From assembly GCF_017896165.1 (NCBI RefSeq), contig NZ_JAFCNB010000005.1:62001-126000 (forward strand): a DNA stretch of 64,000 nt, in the 5' to 3' direction. A model generated the notes under the pieces. That model had not been told where the DNA came from. It saw only the letters and a list, made by a program, of their open reading frames with translations, and made no database searches. Below are positions 8,283 through 15,676 of this stretch, piece by piece. Each line of letters opens with the position of its first letter. Position 1 is the first letter of the stretch. Both the position numbers and the translations under genes were made by a program. The DNA is from Microbispora oryzae. GTDB taxonomy: Bacteria > Actinomycetota > Actinomycetes > Streptosporangiales > Streptosporangiaceae.

Positions 8283-8930
8283 ATGGATCTCGACAAGCTC
8301 ATGAGCAAGCACCTCACCAGGGCTTTCGATCCCACCAAGACCATCCCGGAAGAGACTCTTCAACAACTGTTGAAGTTCCTGCGGTCCACGCCGTCGTCGA
8401 CGAACATCCAGCCCAACCACTTCTACGTAATCGCCACGGCCGAGGGCAAAGAGCACCTCGTGGCCAACCTGGGCGAACGATTCCAAGACAACGGCGGGAA
8501 GATCCTGAACTCGTCGCACACCATCATCCTCACCACCCGGGCAGATCTACCCGAGAGCCACATCAAAGAGGTGTTCGACAAGGAAACCGCCGACGGTCGG
8601 TTCGCCGACCCGGCGAAGCGCGCGCTGTGGCAGTCAATGACCCGCGACTTCCTCAACCTGCGCAACTACGGCTACAAGGATCTGAACCACTGGATGGAAA
8701 AACAGACCTATATGGCGCTGGGCATGACCATGATGGCGGCCGCTGAACTCGGCGTCGAAGCCATGCCGCTCGAAGGGTTCGACCCGACCAGCGTCGACAA
8801 GGCGTTCAAGATACGCGAGACCGGACACACCACGACGGTCCTGCTGGCCCTCGGCTACCCGGACCTTACGAGGGTGTACACCGACCCGATTTCGCGCTTC
8901 GAACCCGACCGGCTGTTCACCTTCGCCTAG
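8283..8930 (+). CDS. NAD(P)H nitroreductase, NfsB-like
   Basis: 215 residues, matching the oxygen-insensitive FMN nitroreductases. The N-terminal FMN-binding segment is TRAFDPTKTIPEETLQQLLK followed by RSTPSSTNIQPNHFYV. Later comes the helix ALGMTMMAAAELGVEAMPLE, then GFDPTSVD, as in NfsB/NfnB. It reduces nitroaromatics and quinones as a cytoplasmic dimer. It is last in the operon, 60 bp after the lyase-like gene. Confidence 0.88.
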   Translation: MDLDKLMSKHLTRAFDPTKTIPEETLQQLLKFLRSTPSSTNIQPNHFYVIATAEGKEHLVANLGERFQDNGGKILNSSHTIILTTRADLPESHIKEVFDKETADGRFADPAKRALWQSMTRDFLNLRNYGYKDLNHWMEKQTYMALGMTMMAAAELGVEAMPLEGFDPTSVDKAFKIRETGHTTTVLLALGYPDLTRVYTDPISRFEPDRLFTFA

Positions 8931-9118
8931 ACATCCCCGACATCGCAACGACCGTGGCCGAAGAACGCGGACCGCGGACACCTCGGTCGATGTCGGCCTA
9001 CCCCGGACAACCAAGGCCGGCGGCAGGCGCCGCCGTTCGTGGCGGCCATGCGGGAGACGCCACCTTGGGCCTTGGCCGGGCGGTCAGGGCACTCGGATCG
9101 ACAGAGGAGTTGGTCACC

Positions 9119-9502
9119 TTGGACGGACAGGAACTGCAGAAGATCGCGGGCGACTGCACCGTGGACCTGCCTGGCGCCGACCTGGAGCATCGTTCCGGCA
9201 CCGGCTGGGAGATCTACAAGGTGCGCGGCAAGGTCTTCATGCTCATGACCGAGATGCCGGGGCGCCCCGTCGTGATCCTGAAAGCTGACCCGGACAACGC
9301 CGCAGCCCTGCGTGAGCAGTACGCAGACATCACCCCCGGCTATCACATGAACAAGAGGCACTGGATCACGGTGGAAGGCGGGGGCACCATCGACGAGAAC
9401 CTAGTGAAGGAGCTCGTGATCGACTCCTACCGTCTCGTGGTCGGCGGGCTTCCCAAGTCCGAGCAGCCCGTGGATCCGCGCACCTACGGCCGCCACGCCT
9501 GA
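9119..9502 (+). CDS. MmcQ/YjbR family protein
   Basis: I chose TTG 9119 because GAGGAG (9104-9109) lies 9 nt upstream; the frame is open further to 8954 but that part is not family-like. The 127-residue product has the YjbR features: a TGWEIYKVRGKVFMLMTEMP strand pair, VVILKADPDNAAALREQY, PGYHMNKRHWITV and a C-terminal SYRLVVGGLPK helix. The family adopts a CyaY-like fold and is suspected to bind DNA. It is the last apparently chromosomal gene before the tRNA-Thr attachment remnant at 9563. Confidence 0.8.
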   Translation: MDGQELQKIAGDCTVDLPGADLEHRSGTGWEIYKVRGKVFMLMTEMPGRPVVILKADPDNAAALREQYADITPGYHMNKRHWITVEGGGTIDENLVKELVIDSYRLVVGGLPKSEQPVDPRTYGRHA

Positions 9503-9506
9503 CCCC

Positions 9507-9526
9507 TGTTGGCAAGGTGTCAGCAG
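9507..9526. repeat. imperfect TGTTAGCA direct repeats (possible integrase arm sites)
   Basis: TGTTGGCAA (9507-9515) and TGTCAGCAG (9518-9526) occur just outside the terminator next to tRNA remnant copy 1. The equivalent place at copy 2 has two exact TGTTAGCAA copies. Arm-type integrase binding sites are my inference. Confidence 0.35.
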
Positions 9527-9528
9527 AA

Positions 9529-9555
9529 GGCCCTCCCGGGTGAACCGGGAGGGCC
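9529..9555. terminator. hairpin next to tRNA-Thr remnant copy 1
   Basis: GGCCCTCCCGG (9529-9539) pairs with CCGGGAGGGCC (9545-9555) around a 5-nt loop. The identical 11-bp stem with a different loop occurs at 13080-13106 beside the second tRNA remnant. It probably terminates the YjbR-like gene and, in the opposite direction, the original tRNA-Thr. Confidence 0.7.
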
Positions 9556-9562
9556 TCTGTAG

Positions 9563-9608
9563 TGGAGCCGCCTAAGGGAATCGAACCCTTGACGCCTTCA
9601 TTACGAGT
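9563..9608 (-). other. att site: 3' end of tRNA-Thr(CGT), copy 1
   Basis: Read on the minus strand this is the end of a tRNA: anticodon loop CTCGTAA (anticodon CGT, Thr), T-arm GGGTTCGATTCCC and acceptor end AGGCGGCTCCA. The D-arm and 5' acceptor strand are absent, so it is not a functional gene. It matches 13114-13159 over 46 bases with one mismatch. In this copy the 5' side of the anticodon stem is lost. It is the left boundary of an integrated element. Confidence 0.8.
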
Positions 9609-10198
9609 CAGATCACGACCTTCCAGAACCGTCCACGGCCGTCAACAGGCCCAGGTCGAAACGCCTTCATGGGGTCTCTCAGTCCATGATCGTTCAGGAC
9701 TGTTGTTAGCATCCGCGTTAGTAAGATCATCGATCTGCGCTTATCCCACGCTCAGGACCGCCCAGCTGCGCCCCGTCCGTGCACCTTGCTCCTGTCGCTG
9801 GCCGACTGAGCTATGCGCCCAAGACCTCTCTGAGCCGTCTTACTGTCCGGCTTCCGCGATTCAGCGGACATGGTGCGCCTCTTGGCGTCCTCGGTCCACT
9901 CCGTCTTCTTCGCACCCATGACACCTTGCTACGCACCGGTGACGGAGCTGTCCTGTAGCCAAGCGGAGTGCGATGTAGTGCGACCTTCCGTTTTTCTCGC
10001 GCTGCTCGTTCCTGACCCGACAACTTCGATCTCATGCCGCGAAAGTAATCGCGCGACTACGGATCGTTGACCATATAGGCAAAAGTAGAGGCATGCATGC
10101 TGAGGATTTCGGCCCGCGCGGCCGTCACCCATACGCCGCGCATAGCGCCGTGAGGCCCGTCGCCCCTTCATCCGACGAGGTCGATAGAGTGGCCGAAC
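9609..10198. other. non-coding stretch inside relic element
   Basis: No convincing gene in about 590 bases on either strand; short frames lack family features and ribosome sites. One TGTTAGCAT (9704-9712) matches the repeats outside the att copies and may be a further integrase arm site. The missing N-terminal part of the decayed integrase would be expected here but cannot be recognised. Confidence 0.5.
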
Positions 10199-10613
10199 CC
10201 GCGTGGTCACGATCGACGAGGGGACGGTGATCGTCCTTCGTCAGCACCGAGAGGCGCAAGAAGCCGAGAAAGCACGCGTCGGCGACGCGTGGAAGGGCGA
10301 GGAGAACGGCCACGTCTTCACGACCGCCTGGGTGGCCCCATCTACCCGACCACGGTGACCAATCTCCCCAGCAAGCTCATCAAGGCGTACAACGAGCTTG
10401 CAGACGACGGGCAGACTCTGACCGAACAACTACCCTTCGTCCGCCTTCACGACCTCCGGCATATCCACGCTGCTCCTCGCTGGTGTCCCGGTCCACATTG
10501 TCGCCGCTCGACTTGGACACGCCGACCCAGCCATCACGCTTCGCATCTACGCCCACGTGATCCGCTCGGCCGAGACCGCTGCTGCTGACGTCTTCGCCAG
10601 GGCACTTGGATGA
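10199..10613 (+). pseudogene. tyrosine recombinase (integrase), frameshifted C-terminal remnant
   Basis: Three consecutive frames are needed. The first gives IDEGTVIVLRQHREAQEAEK to GHVFTT. The second gives GGPIYPTTVTNL to FVRLHDLRHIHA. The third gives LLLAGVPVHIVAARLGHADP, then AITLRIYAHVIRS to TGA 10611-10613. The catalytic-domain landmarks are present (HDLRH with Arg and His, LGH, and the IYAHV Tyr), but they are spread over two frame breaks at about 10325 and 10470. No N-terminal arm-binding domain is seen. It is the dead integrase of the relic element. Confidence 0.8.
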
Positions 10614-10859
10614 GTCGACAGAGGTTCAATGCGTAAGGAGCAATTGTCAAGACCTGTGGATTGGTGACCGCGTGGCGAGAGACGCCTTGTCAGGGTGTAT
10701 CGGGCGGGCGCTCGTCCGACCGGTGGAGCGGTGCCGAGCCCCTGCCGGTCCACCGTGCGGCCGTGGCAGGGCCGGCCGAGGAAGGGCCTCTCGGCGGCGG
10801 GTGAAATCACGTTCTTGCAAGATCTTCGTGCAGGGGTGAGCAGCTGTCCGGAAAGCCCC

Positions 10860-11804
10860 TCAGCTGGGCCGGCCCAAGGTCACGGTGCGGGATCCGGGTG
10901 TGAAGTCGCCGAAGGACTGTTGCCAGGACTCACCGGGCCAGTAGTACGTCACACGGCCCTCGACGGGCCGGTAGCGGGCTGTGTAGAGCGTTCCCGATCC
11001 CTGCTCGTCGACGGATCGATACAGCGGCGGCTTCAGCATCGCCGCCACGTCCGCACCCGCGGCGCGAATGGCGCGCAGCCGCTCCTGCGTCCGCGAGGCC
11101 CGCTCCTGCTCGTCGGTCACCGGCAGGTGCTGGTGATTGGCGGCGCAGGCATCCGGTGCCACCGTCGGCGACATATCCGGCCCCACGAACACCGTCACCG
11201 CCTTGGTGGGATCGACAAGGGTGAGGTTCTGGGGGACGGCGACCGGCAGGGACCGCAGCCTGCCGACCGCCTGATCGACGGTGTCGCACGTCTCCAGCAG
11301 GTAGCGCACCACGATGAGGATGGCGAAGCCACGTCCGTAGACGGAACGTCCGCCGAAGGTGAGCGAGACCGCGAGACCGGCGTCGTTCATCCCGTCCAGC
11401 AAGCCCCACAGCACGTCCTGCATCCCGATCACGGGTCGCAGGAAGCAGGAGGAGACGATGGTGCCCTCGCACTGATCGAGCGGGAAGTCGTAGTTGCGCA
11501 GCAGAGTGCCGTTCCTGCCGATCTGGGTGCAGGCCGGGGAGAACGGCCGCAGTGCCGCGTGGGTGAGGAAGGCTTCCGCCTCGGGCCGGTCGAGTTGGCT
11601 GGCCAGGCGGTCCAGAACCGGGACCAGTTCCGGCATGTGCGCACGGAACAGCGCCCGAACTCGGTCCGCGCCCTCCGGAGTCCTGCCCTCCGCGGTCAGC
11701 AGGCCCTCCATGTCCTGCCACAGGGCCCGGGCGTGGGCGGCCCACCGCCCGTCGCCGCCGTCGCCGACCTCGATCGCCTGGAAGGTCTTGTTCTGTTGCC
11801 GCAT
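10860..11804 (-). CDS. C45-type autoproteolytic acyltransferase/amidohydrolase
   Basis: 314 residues from ATG 11804 with AGGGGAG 8 nt upstream; a longer frame to 11846 lacks this. Features match the Ntn-hydrolase family around isopenicillin-N acyltransferase and carcinine hydrolase: SPACTQIGRNGTLLRNYDF (candidate nucleophile Cys followed by RN.D), GMNDAGLAVSLTFGGR, GRGFAILIVVRYLLETCDTV and a late AANHQH. Such enzymes hydrolyse or transfer amide-linked acyl groups. It is the only apparently intact gene in the relic element, so it may be retained cargo. Autocleavage before the Cys is predicted from the family, not shown. Confidence 0.72.
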   Translation of the reverse strand: MRQQNKTFQAIEVGDGGDGRWAAHARALWQDMEGLLTAEGRTPEGADRVRALFRAHMPELVPVLDRLASQLDRPEAEAFLTHAALRPFSPACTQIGRNGTLLRNYDFPLDQCEGTIVSSCFLRPVIGMQDVLWGLLDGMNDAGLAVSLTFGGRSVYGRGFAILIVVRYLLETCDTVDQAVGRLRSLPVAVPQNLTLVDPTKAVTVFVGPDMSPTVAPDACAANHQHLPVTDEQERASRTQERLRAIRAAGADVAAMLKPPLYRSVDEQGSGTLYTARYRPVEGRVTYYWPGESWQQSFGDFTPGSRTVTLGRPS

Positions 11805-11851
11805 GGCTGCCACTCCCCTTGTGAGAATCGGACGAGGTGAGGGCAACCTAG

Positions 11852-12935
11852 CTAATTATTCGGGTAATTCACCAGGTGCCCGCCATCGGCGACGGCCAGG
11901 CGCTGGATCTGATGAAGCCGCTGAACGCGAGCGTGGCCGATTCCAAGTAGGCGATCATGTCCCGTGTTGGAGAAGCCGGGAGTCAAGAAGGCCGTTCTCG
12001 AACTTGGCTCAGACTGTCTGATTCCTGCAGCCTTGGCCCAGGCTTCTATCTTGTCGTGGTAGTCGCCCCATCTGCCTGCAGCAACCTGACCCTCCGTGGT
12101 GATGTGCAGGACGTCCGGGTGTCCGAAGGACCGCATGATGTCCCCTACTAGATACGCAGCTGTCGTCTCCACGCGAGTTGATGTCGGCGTCCATGATTAG
12201 GCACCCCGGACAGGGCACTATCCGCTGCCACGTGTAATAGCCGTCGGAAAACAGGACCGAGTTCTCGCGGGAGAAGGCCAGTTTGAATGCGCTAAACGTA
12301 TCCCAGGTGACCTTCATATCACCGGGCAGGTCCGGCACGAGGGACACAACTACCCATGCACCGGATCGAATGGCTGTCCGATTCCGAACCGCCTTCTCGA
12401 TCTATTGAGCACGAACGCTCTGGTCATTGACCAGGGAAAACCGACTTCGATAAGCAGAGGAGAGCTCCGACTCCGACATGTAGGTGATCGACGCACCGTT
12501 CCGGCGAGGCCAGCGAAAGCCATCGTTGATGGTGATGCCGTGAGGGAATCGCGGACTGCGAGGTACTGCGATGACGTAGCAGCCGATGCCGGGTCGTTCA
12601 GGATCCTCGACGGGGATAACGTCGGGCGCGGGGAACGGCGCGATGCCGGATGCCGGGATCTGACGCATGCGCAGGGTCTCTGCGTCAGAGATACTCACAC
12701 CAGGGGTAGCGGCAGCGCGCGCCTGGCTGTCCTCGTCGATACCGACGATAACAAGGCCACCTTGGGTGTTGGCCTGTGCAGCGACGTCGGTGCATAGGTC
12801 GCGCTTAGCTGAGTCGCTGTTGCCGTAGAGCTGGCCCTTATAGTCAAGATCGGCCGCTTCGGGGATCTTGCCCTCCACGAGCCCCCGGAGGTGCTCAAAG
12901 CGGAGGGTCTCCTGCGTGATCTGCGTTCCCAACAA
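11852..12935 (-). pseudogene. AlbA_2 (Schlafen-type) domain protein, broken
   Basis: The first part (12935-12402) carries the AlbA_2 signature EAADLDYKGQLYG, then KRDLCTDVAAQANTQGGLVI and VGIDED. An in-frame TAG at 12402-12404 is followed without a frame change by more coding sequence (EKAVRNRT to GDMKVTWDTFSAFKLAFSRE and YYTWQRIVPCPGCLIMDADI). The frame then shifts near 12180 to METTAAYLVGDIMRSFGHPD, ending at 11852. It thus has one nonsense codon and one frameshift. Intact relatives bind nucleic acid and often serve phage or element regulation or defence. Confidence 0.65.
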
Positions 12936-13056
12936 AGCCTCAAGGCGCTGATGAACGGGTGGCCGGCTTGCTGGAGCCGAGACATCGGGCCGCTGATCGC
13001 AGGCATGTGGACGGGAAACCTCCCTGCCAGTTCTAGCTCAGGCCGGCGGGATAGGC

Positions 13057-13077
13057 TGTTAGCAAGGGTGTTAGCAA
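13057..13077. repeat. TGTTAGCAA direct repeats
   Basis: Two exact TGTTAGCAA copies at 13057-13065 and 13069-13077, 12 bp apart, lie beside the terminator and tRNA remnant copy 2. The homologous position at copy 1 (9507-9526) has degenerate versions. Spacing of about one helical turn near an att core suggests integrase arm-type sites; this is inference. Confidence 0.45.
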
Positions 13078-13079
13078 AA

Positions 13080-13106
13080 GGCCCTCCCGGATCTTCCGGG
13101 AGGGCC
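13080..13106. terminator. hairpin next to tRNA-Thr remnant copy 2
   Basis: The stem GGCCCTCCCGG/CCGGGAGGGCC is identical to 9529-9555, with loop ATCTT, followed by TTT. It is part of the duplicated attachment-site neighbourhood. Confidence 0.75.
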
Positions 13107-13113
13107 TTTGAGC

Positions 13114-13159
13114 TGGAGCCGCCTAAGGGAATCGAACCCTTGACCCCTTCATTACGAGT
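13114..13159 (-). other. att site: 3' end of tRNA-Thr(CGT), copy 2
   Basis: It shows the same 46-base tRNA-Thr 3' end as copy 1 with one difference. Here the complete anticodon stem-loop is kept (CTTCA-CTCGTAA-TGAAG extending to about 13163 on the minus strand), but no D-arm or 5' acceptor strand follows. It separates the 3.5-kb relic from the large element to the right. The intact tRNA-Thr should lie beyond the far end of the large element, outside this window. Confidence 0.8.
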
Positions 13160-13352
13160 GAAGTGAGAGCTCCGGGATCACCATGGTCAGTAGGGAGTAT
13201 TCCCAGTTAGGCGGCGAATCAGCAGCGGTTCTCAGCGGTCTGTAGCGGTGTGTCGCTCCCAGCGGCGCTCCCACTCTGCTCCCACAATCGGACACCGCGA
13301 TCGGAGATGCGAAGGGCCCCCGGCGCACGCCGGGGGCCCCGTGCCATCCCGT

Positions 13353-13553
13353 TCACGGCCGGTCGAAGTTGCCGGCCTTCATCCCATTCCGGAACGCGTC
13401 CCATTCGGCCGGGGTGAACCACAGTCGCGGCCCCTGCCGGTCCTTCGAGTCCCGCACCGCGACTCCGTCCGGGCGGAAAGCCACCTCGACGCAGTTCTCC
13501 GATGCGCTGTACGGGCTCTTGATCCACTCCCATGTCTCGCTGTCGTCGCCCAC
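13353..13553 (-). CDS. DUF397 domain protein
   Basis: 66 residues with the DUF397 pattern: WIKSPYSASENCVEVAF, VAVRDSKDRQGPRLWFTP and a C-terminal AEWDAFRNGMKAGNFD helix. These small acidic proteins partner Scr1/WhiJ-type HTH regulators (abaA/BldB-associated pairs) in actinomycetes and modulate their DNA binding. It sits 18 bp downstream of exactly such a regulator, on the same strand. Confidence 0.88.
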   Translation of the reverse strand: MGDDSETWEWIKSPYSASENCVEVAFRPDGVAVRDSKDRQGPRLWFTPAEWDAFRNGMKAGNFDRP

Positions 13554-13571
13554 GATGATCCCCTCGCTCGT

Positions 13572-14402
13572 TCAGGCGTTGCCGGCCATACCGGCCATGG
13601 CAGTCAGAGTCTCCTCTGGGGGCAGGGACATCGCCATCAGCATGTCGTAGACACCCTGATATTGATCAACTTCGTCGGGCTTTTCCACAAGGGTGTGACC
13701 AACCGGTGTCTCCAGGAAAGCGATCGACGGGTGGCCGTCGAAGCCGAGGATCGTGAACTGCCCGCACATGCCGGCGTGGGCGCCGACCGCATTGGGAATC
13801 ATGCGTATTTCGACGTTAGGCCATGTCGCGAGGTGGATCAGCTGGCGAATCTGCTCGCCCATCACCTCGTGGCCTCCCACCGGCTTGGCGAATACGGCCT
13901 CGTCGAGAATTACCCGCAGGCGGGGCGGGTTTTCCCGTAACAGGATGTCCTGCCTGATGACCCGTGCCGCGACGCGGCGCGCCAGCTCTTCCTCGTCCCG
14001 CACGCCGATCCCGCGCAGGACGGCCGCGGCGTAGTCCGGGGTCTGCAGCAGGCCCGGCACGACGAGGACCTCGAAGGCCTGGACGTATGTCGCGCCCGCT
14101 TCGAGGTCGGGTAGTTCGGAGCGGAAGACGTCGCCGTACTGGTCCCACCAGCCTTTGGCTCGCGAGTCGACGGCGATCTGCTTGATCACGTCGCGCTCGT
14201 GGGCGTCTTCGACGCCGTAGGCGGTCAGCATGTCGAGGACGTCTCGGGGGTTGATGCGCTTGAAGCGGCCGCTTTCGATGCGGGAGATCTTGCTGGGGTC
14301 CCAGCCGAGCTCCCTGGAGACCTTCGTGGAGTCACGGCCGCCCCGGTACGCCCTGAGGATGTAGGCCAGTTCGCGTCGCCGTACGGCCGGGCTGAAGCTC
14401 AT
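13572..14402 (-). CDS. XRE-type regulator with DUF5753 (Scr1 family)
   Basis: 276 residues from ATG 14402 (GAGGAA 7 nt upstream; GTG 14405 is an alternative). Residues 1-70 form the HTH: LAYILRAYRGGRDSTKVSRE, then LGWDPSKISRIESGR. From about residue 95 comes the DUF5753 domain: VQAFEVLVVPGLLQTPDYA, then RQDIL, VILDEAVF and the terminal FLETPVGHTLVEKPDEV. It forms an operon with the DUF397 gene. The pair is typical of actinomycete developmental and element-borne regulation, and here it sits right inside the attachment site. Confidence 0.9.
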   Translation of the reverse strand: MSFSPAVRRRELAYILRAYRGGRDSTKVSRELGWDPSKISRIESGRFKRINPRDVLDMLTAYGVEDAHERDVIKQIAVDSRAKGWWDQYGDVFRSELPDLEAGATYVQAFEVLVVPGLLQTPDYAAAVLRGIGVRDEEELARRVAARVIRQDILLRENPPRLRVILDEAVFAKPVGGHEVMGEQIRQLIHLATWPNVEIRMIPNAVGAHAGMCGQFTILGFDGHPSIAFLETPVGHTLVEKPDEVDQYQGVYDMLMAMSLPPEETLTAMAGMAGNA

Positions 14403-14572
14403 CACAGTTCCTCGCTTGGAAGTTCACCGCAAATCGGGCGTATCCACTACCGGAATTTACGGATATGGACTTGCCTATTGCGCCGGATGACCCCTCGCCC
14501 TGAGTATGACGTGTACGCGTGCAAATGGGAGGTAGTCCGGAAGGACTGCAACCAACGAGAGGGAAGACGATG

Positions 14573-14830
14573 TCATTCCGTGATCTGCGGCGACCATTCG
14601 CTGCGCGGCCGGACATACGTTCCCTTGCCGTTGATGGCCCTGAGCAGCCCTTCTTCCTTGAGGCGCGCTACCGCTTTACGCACCGTCCCCTGGGCGACGC
14701 CCAGTTCCTGCACCAGGTGTGTCGTGCTGGGGATGGGCCGGCGTTCCTTGTAGGTGTCCGACTCGATTCGGGCCCGCAGGAGTTCGTAGACCTGCTCCCA
14801 CACGGTCCGGTCCTCATCCCAATCGATCAT
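14573..14830 (-). CDS. GntR family regulator, short (HTH only)
   Basis: 85 residues, essentially only the winged HTH: WEQVYELLRARIESDTYKER, then PIPSTTHLVQELGVAQGTVR, then KAVARLKEEGLLRAINGKGT. There is no effector-binding domain. Short GntR proteins of this kind act like KorSA-type repressors on integrative elements. A 28-bp palindrome lies 47 bp upstream of its start and is the obvious candidate operator. Confidence 0.85.
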   Translation of the reverse strand: MIDWDEDRTVWEQVYELLRARIESDTYKERRPIPSTTHLVQELGVAQGTVRKAVARLKEEGLLRAINGKGTYVRPRSEWSPQITE

Positions 14831-14876
14831 GACCAGACGTTAGAGGATCATGGTCTGCCATCGTCTGCCAGGGAAA

Positions 14877-14904
14877 GGCATGCCAAGGCATGCCTTGGCA
14901 TGCC
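14877..14904. promoter_or_regulatory. triple GGCATGCC palindrome, candidate GntR operator
   Basis: GGCATGCC occurs three times at 14877-14884, 14887-14894 and 14897-14904, separated by AA and TT. The repeat is thus exactly 10 bp, and the whole 28-bp block is itself a perfect palindrome. A one-turn repeat places all sites on one DNA face. It lies between the short GntR gene (minus) and the 164-residue gene at 15052 (plus). Confidence 0.65.
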
Positions 14905-15051
14905 ATGCAGTGACAAGGTGCCGGACTTTTCCGACTTGCCGCCGGGCGCGCCTGGCGGCAAAAGGCGAGGTGCGGCGGGGAAAGCCCTTGGAGAGAGCAC
15001 GCCCCGCCGCCCCTCCCCCATCACCACCCCAAGACCCGCCGGAGGGGAACC

Positions 15052-15546
15052 GTGCTTCGTCCTGTGCCTAACGACGACGCCGACGTAGAAAGACTGCTCT
15101 TCACCCTGCTCGAGCACGACTACCCGGCGTGGCGAATCACCCGGTTCGAACGCGGGTACACCGCCGCCCGCCTACAGCCGCCGACTGAACAGCAGAAGGC
15201 CGAAGGCATCGTCGGAGCGATCACCCATCACTCGATCCAGCAGCTCCGCGAAGCGCTGGGCGACCAACTCCTGATTGAGCAGGGCTACCACTGCCCCCGC
15301 ACCGACAACGCGCTGTACGCCGTCCTGGAGCAGGCCGCCGCCGGCGAGCCGGTGAAGGAATGCTGCCTGGAAGCCGCCCTGACGTGGGCGTGGAACGTTC
15401 TTACGCAGCTCCTGGACGTGACGCTCATCGATGAGCACACGATCGAACGGGTCCCCCTGGCCGATTACCGCGACTGGCAGCTACGCCGCGCGTACCTGGC
15501 GGCCGGCGGCCAGAGATGGCGGCCTTTCCCGTCACACCCCGCATAG
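15052..15546 (+). CDS. hypothetical protein with PxWRI module
   Basis: 164 residues from GTG 15052, with GGAGGGGA at 15041-15048. Residues 24-41 (YPAWRITRFERGYTAARL) resemble two segments of the protein at 16978. The remainder is mostly helical and has no recognised family. It is divergent from the GntR gene and upstream of the XRE regulator, so the 28-bp palindrome may also govern it. Confidence 0.6.
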   Translation: MLRPVPNDDADVERLLFTLLEHDYPAWRITRFERGYTAARLQPPTEQQKAEGIVGAITHHSIQQLREALGDQLLIEQGYHCPRTDNALYAVLEQAAAGEPVKECCLEAALTWAWNVLTQLLDVTLIDEHTIERVPLADYRDWQLRRAYLAAGGQRWRPFPSHPA

Positions 15547-15676
15547 GCCAGGCGCGAGGCCGCTCGGCCCGCTGTACGCGAAGTCGTCCGCAATCGACCC
15601 CCGTGACGCCTGGACATGAGTGAGCCCTGCACACCAGCCTGAGAGATGTCGAGTCACTCAAGAAGGTGCAGGGCTT

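Noticed and set aside
9563-9608. functional tRNA-Thr gene
   Set aside because: Only anticodon loop, T-arm and 3' acceptor strand are present; no D-arm or 5' strand at this copy or at 13114-13159.
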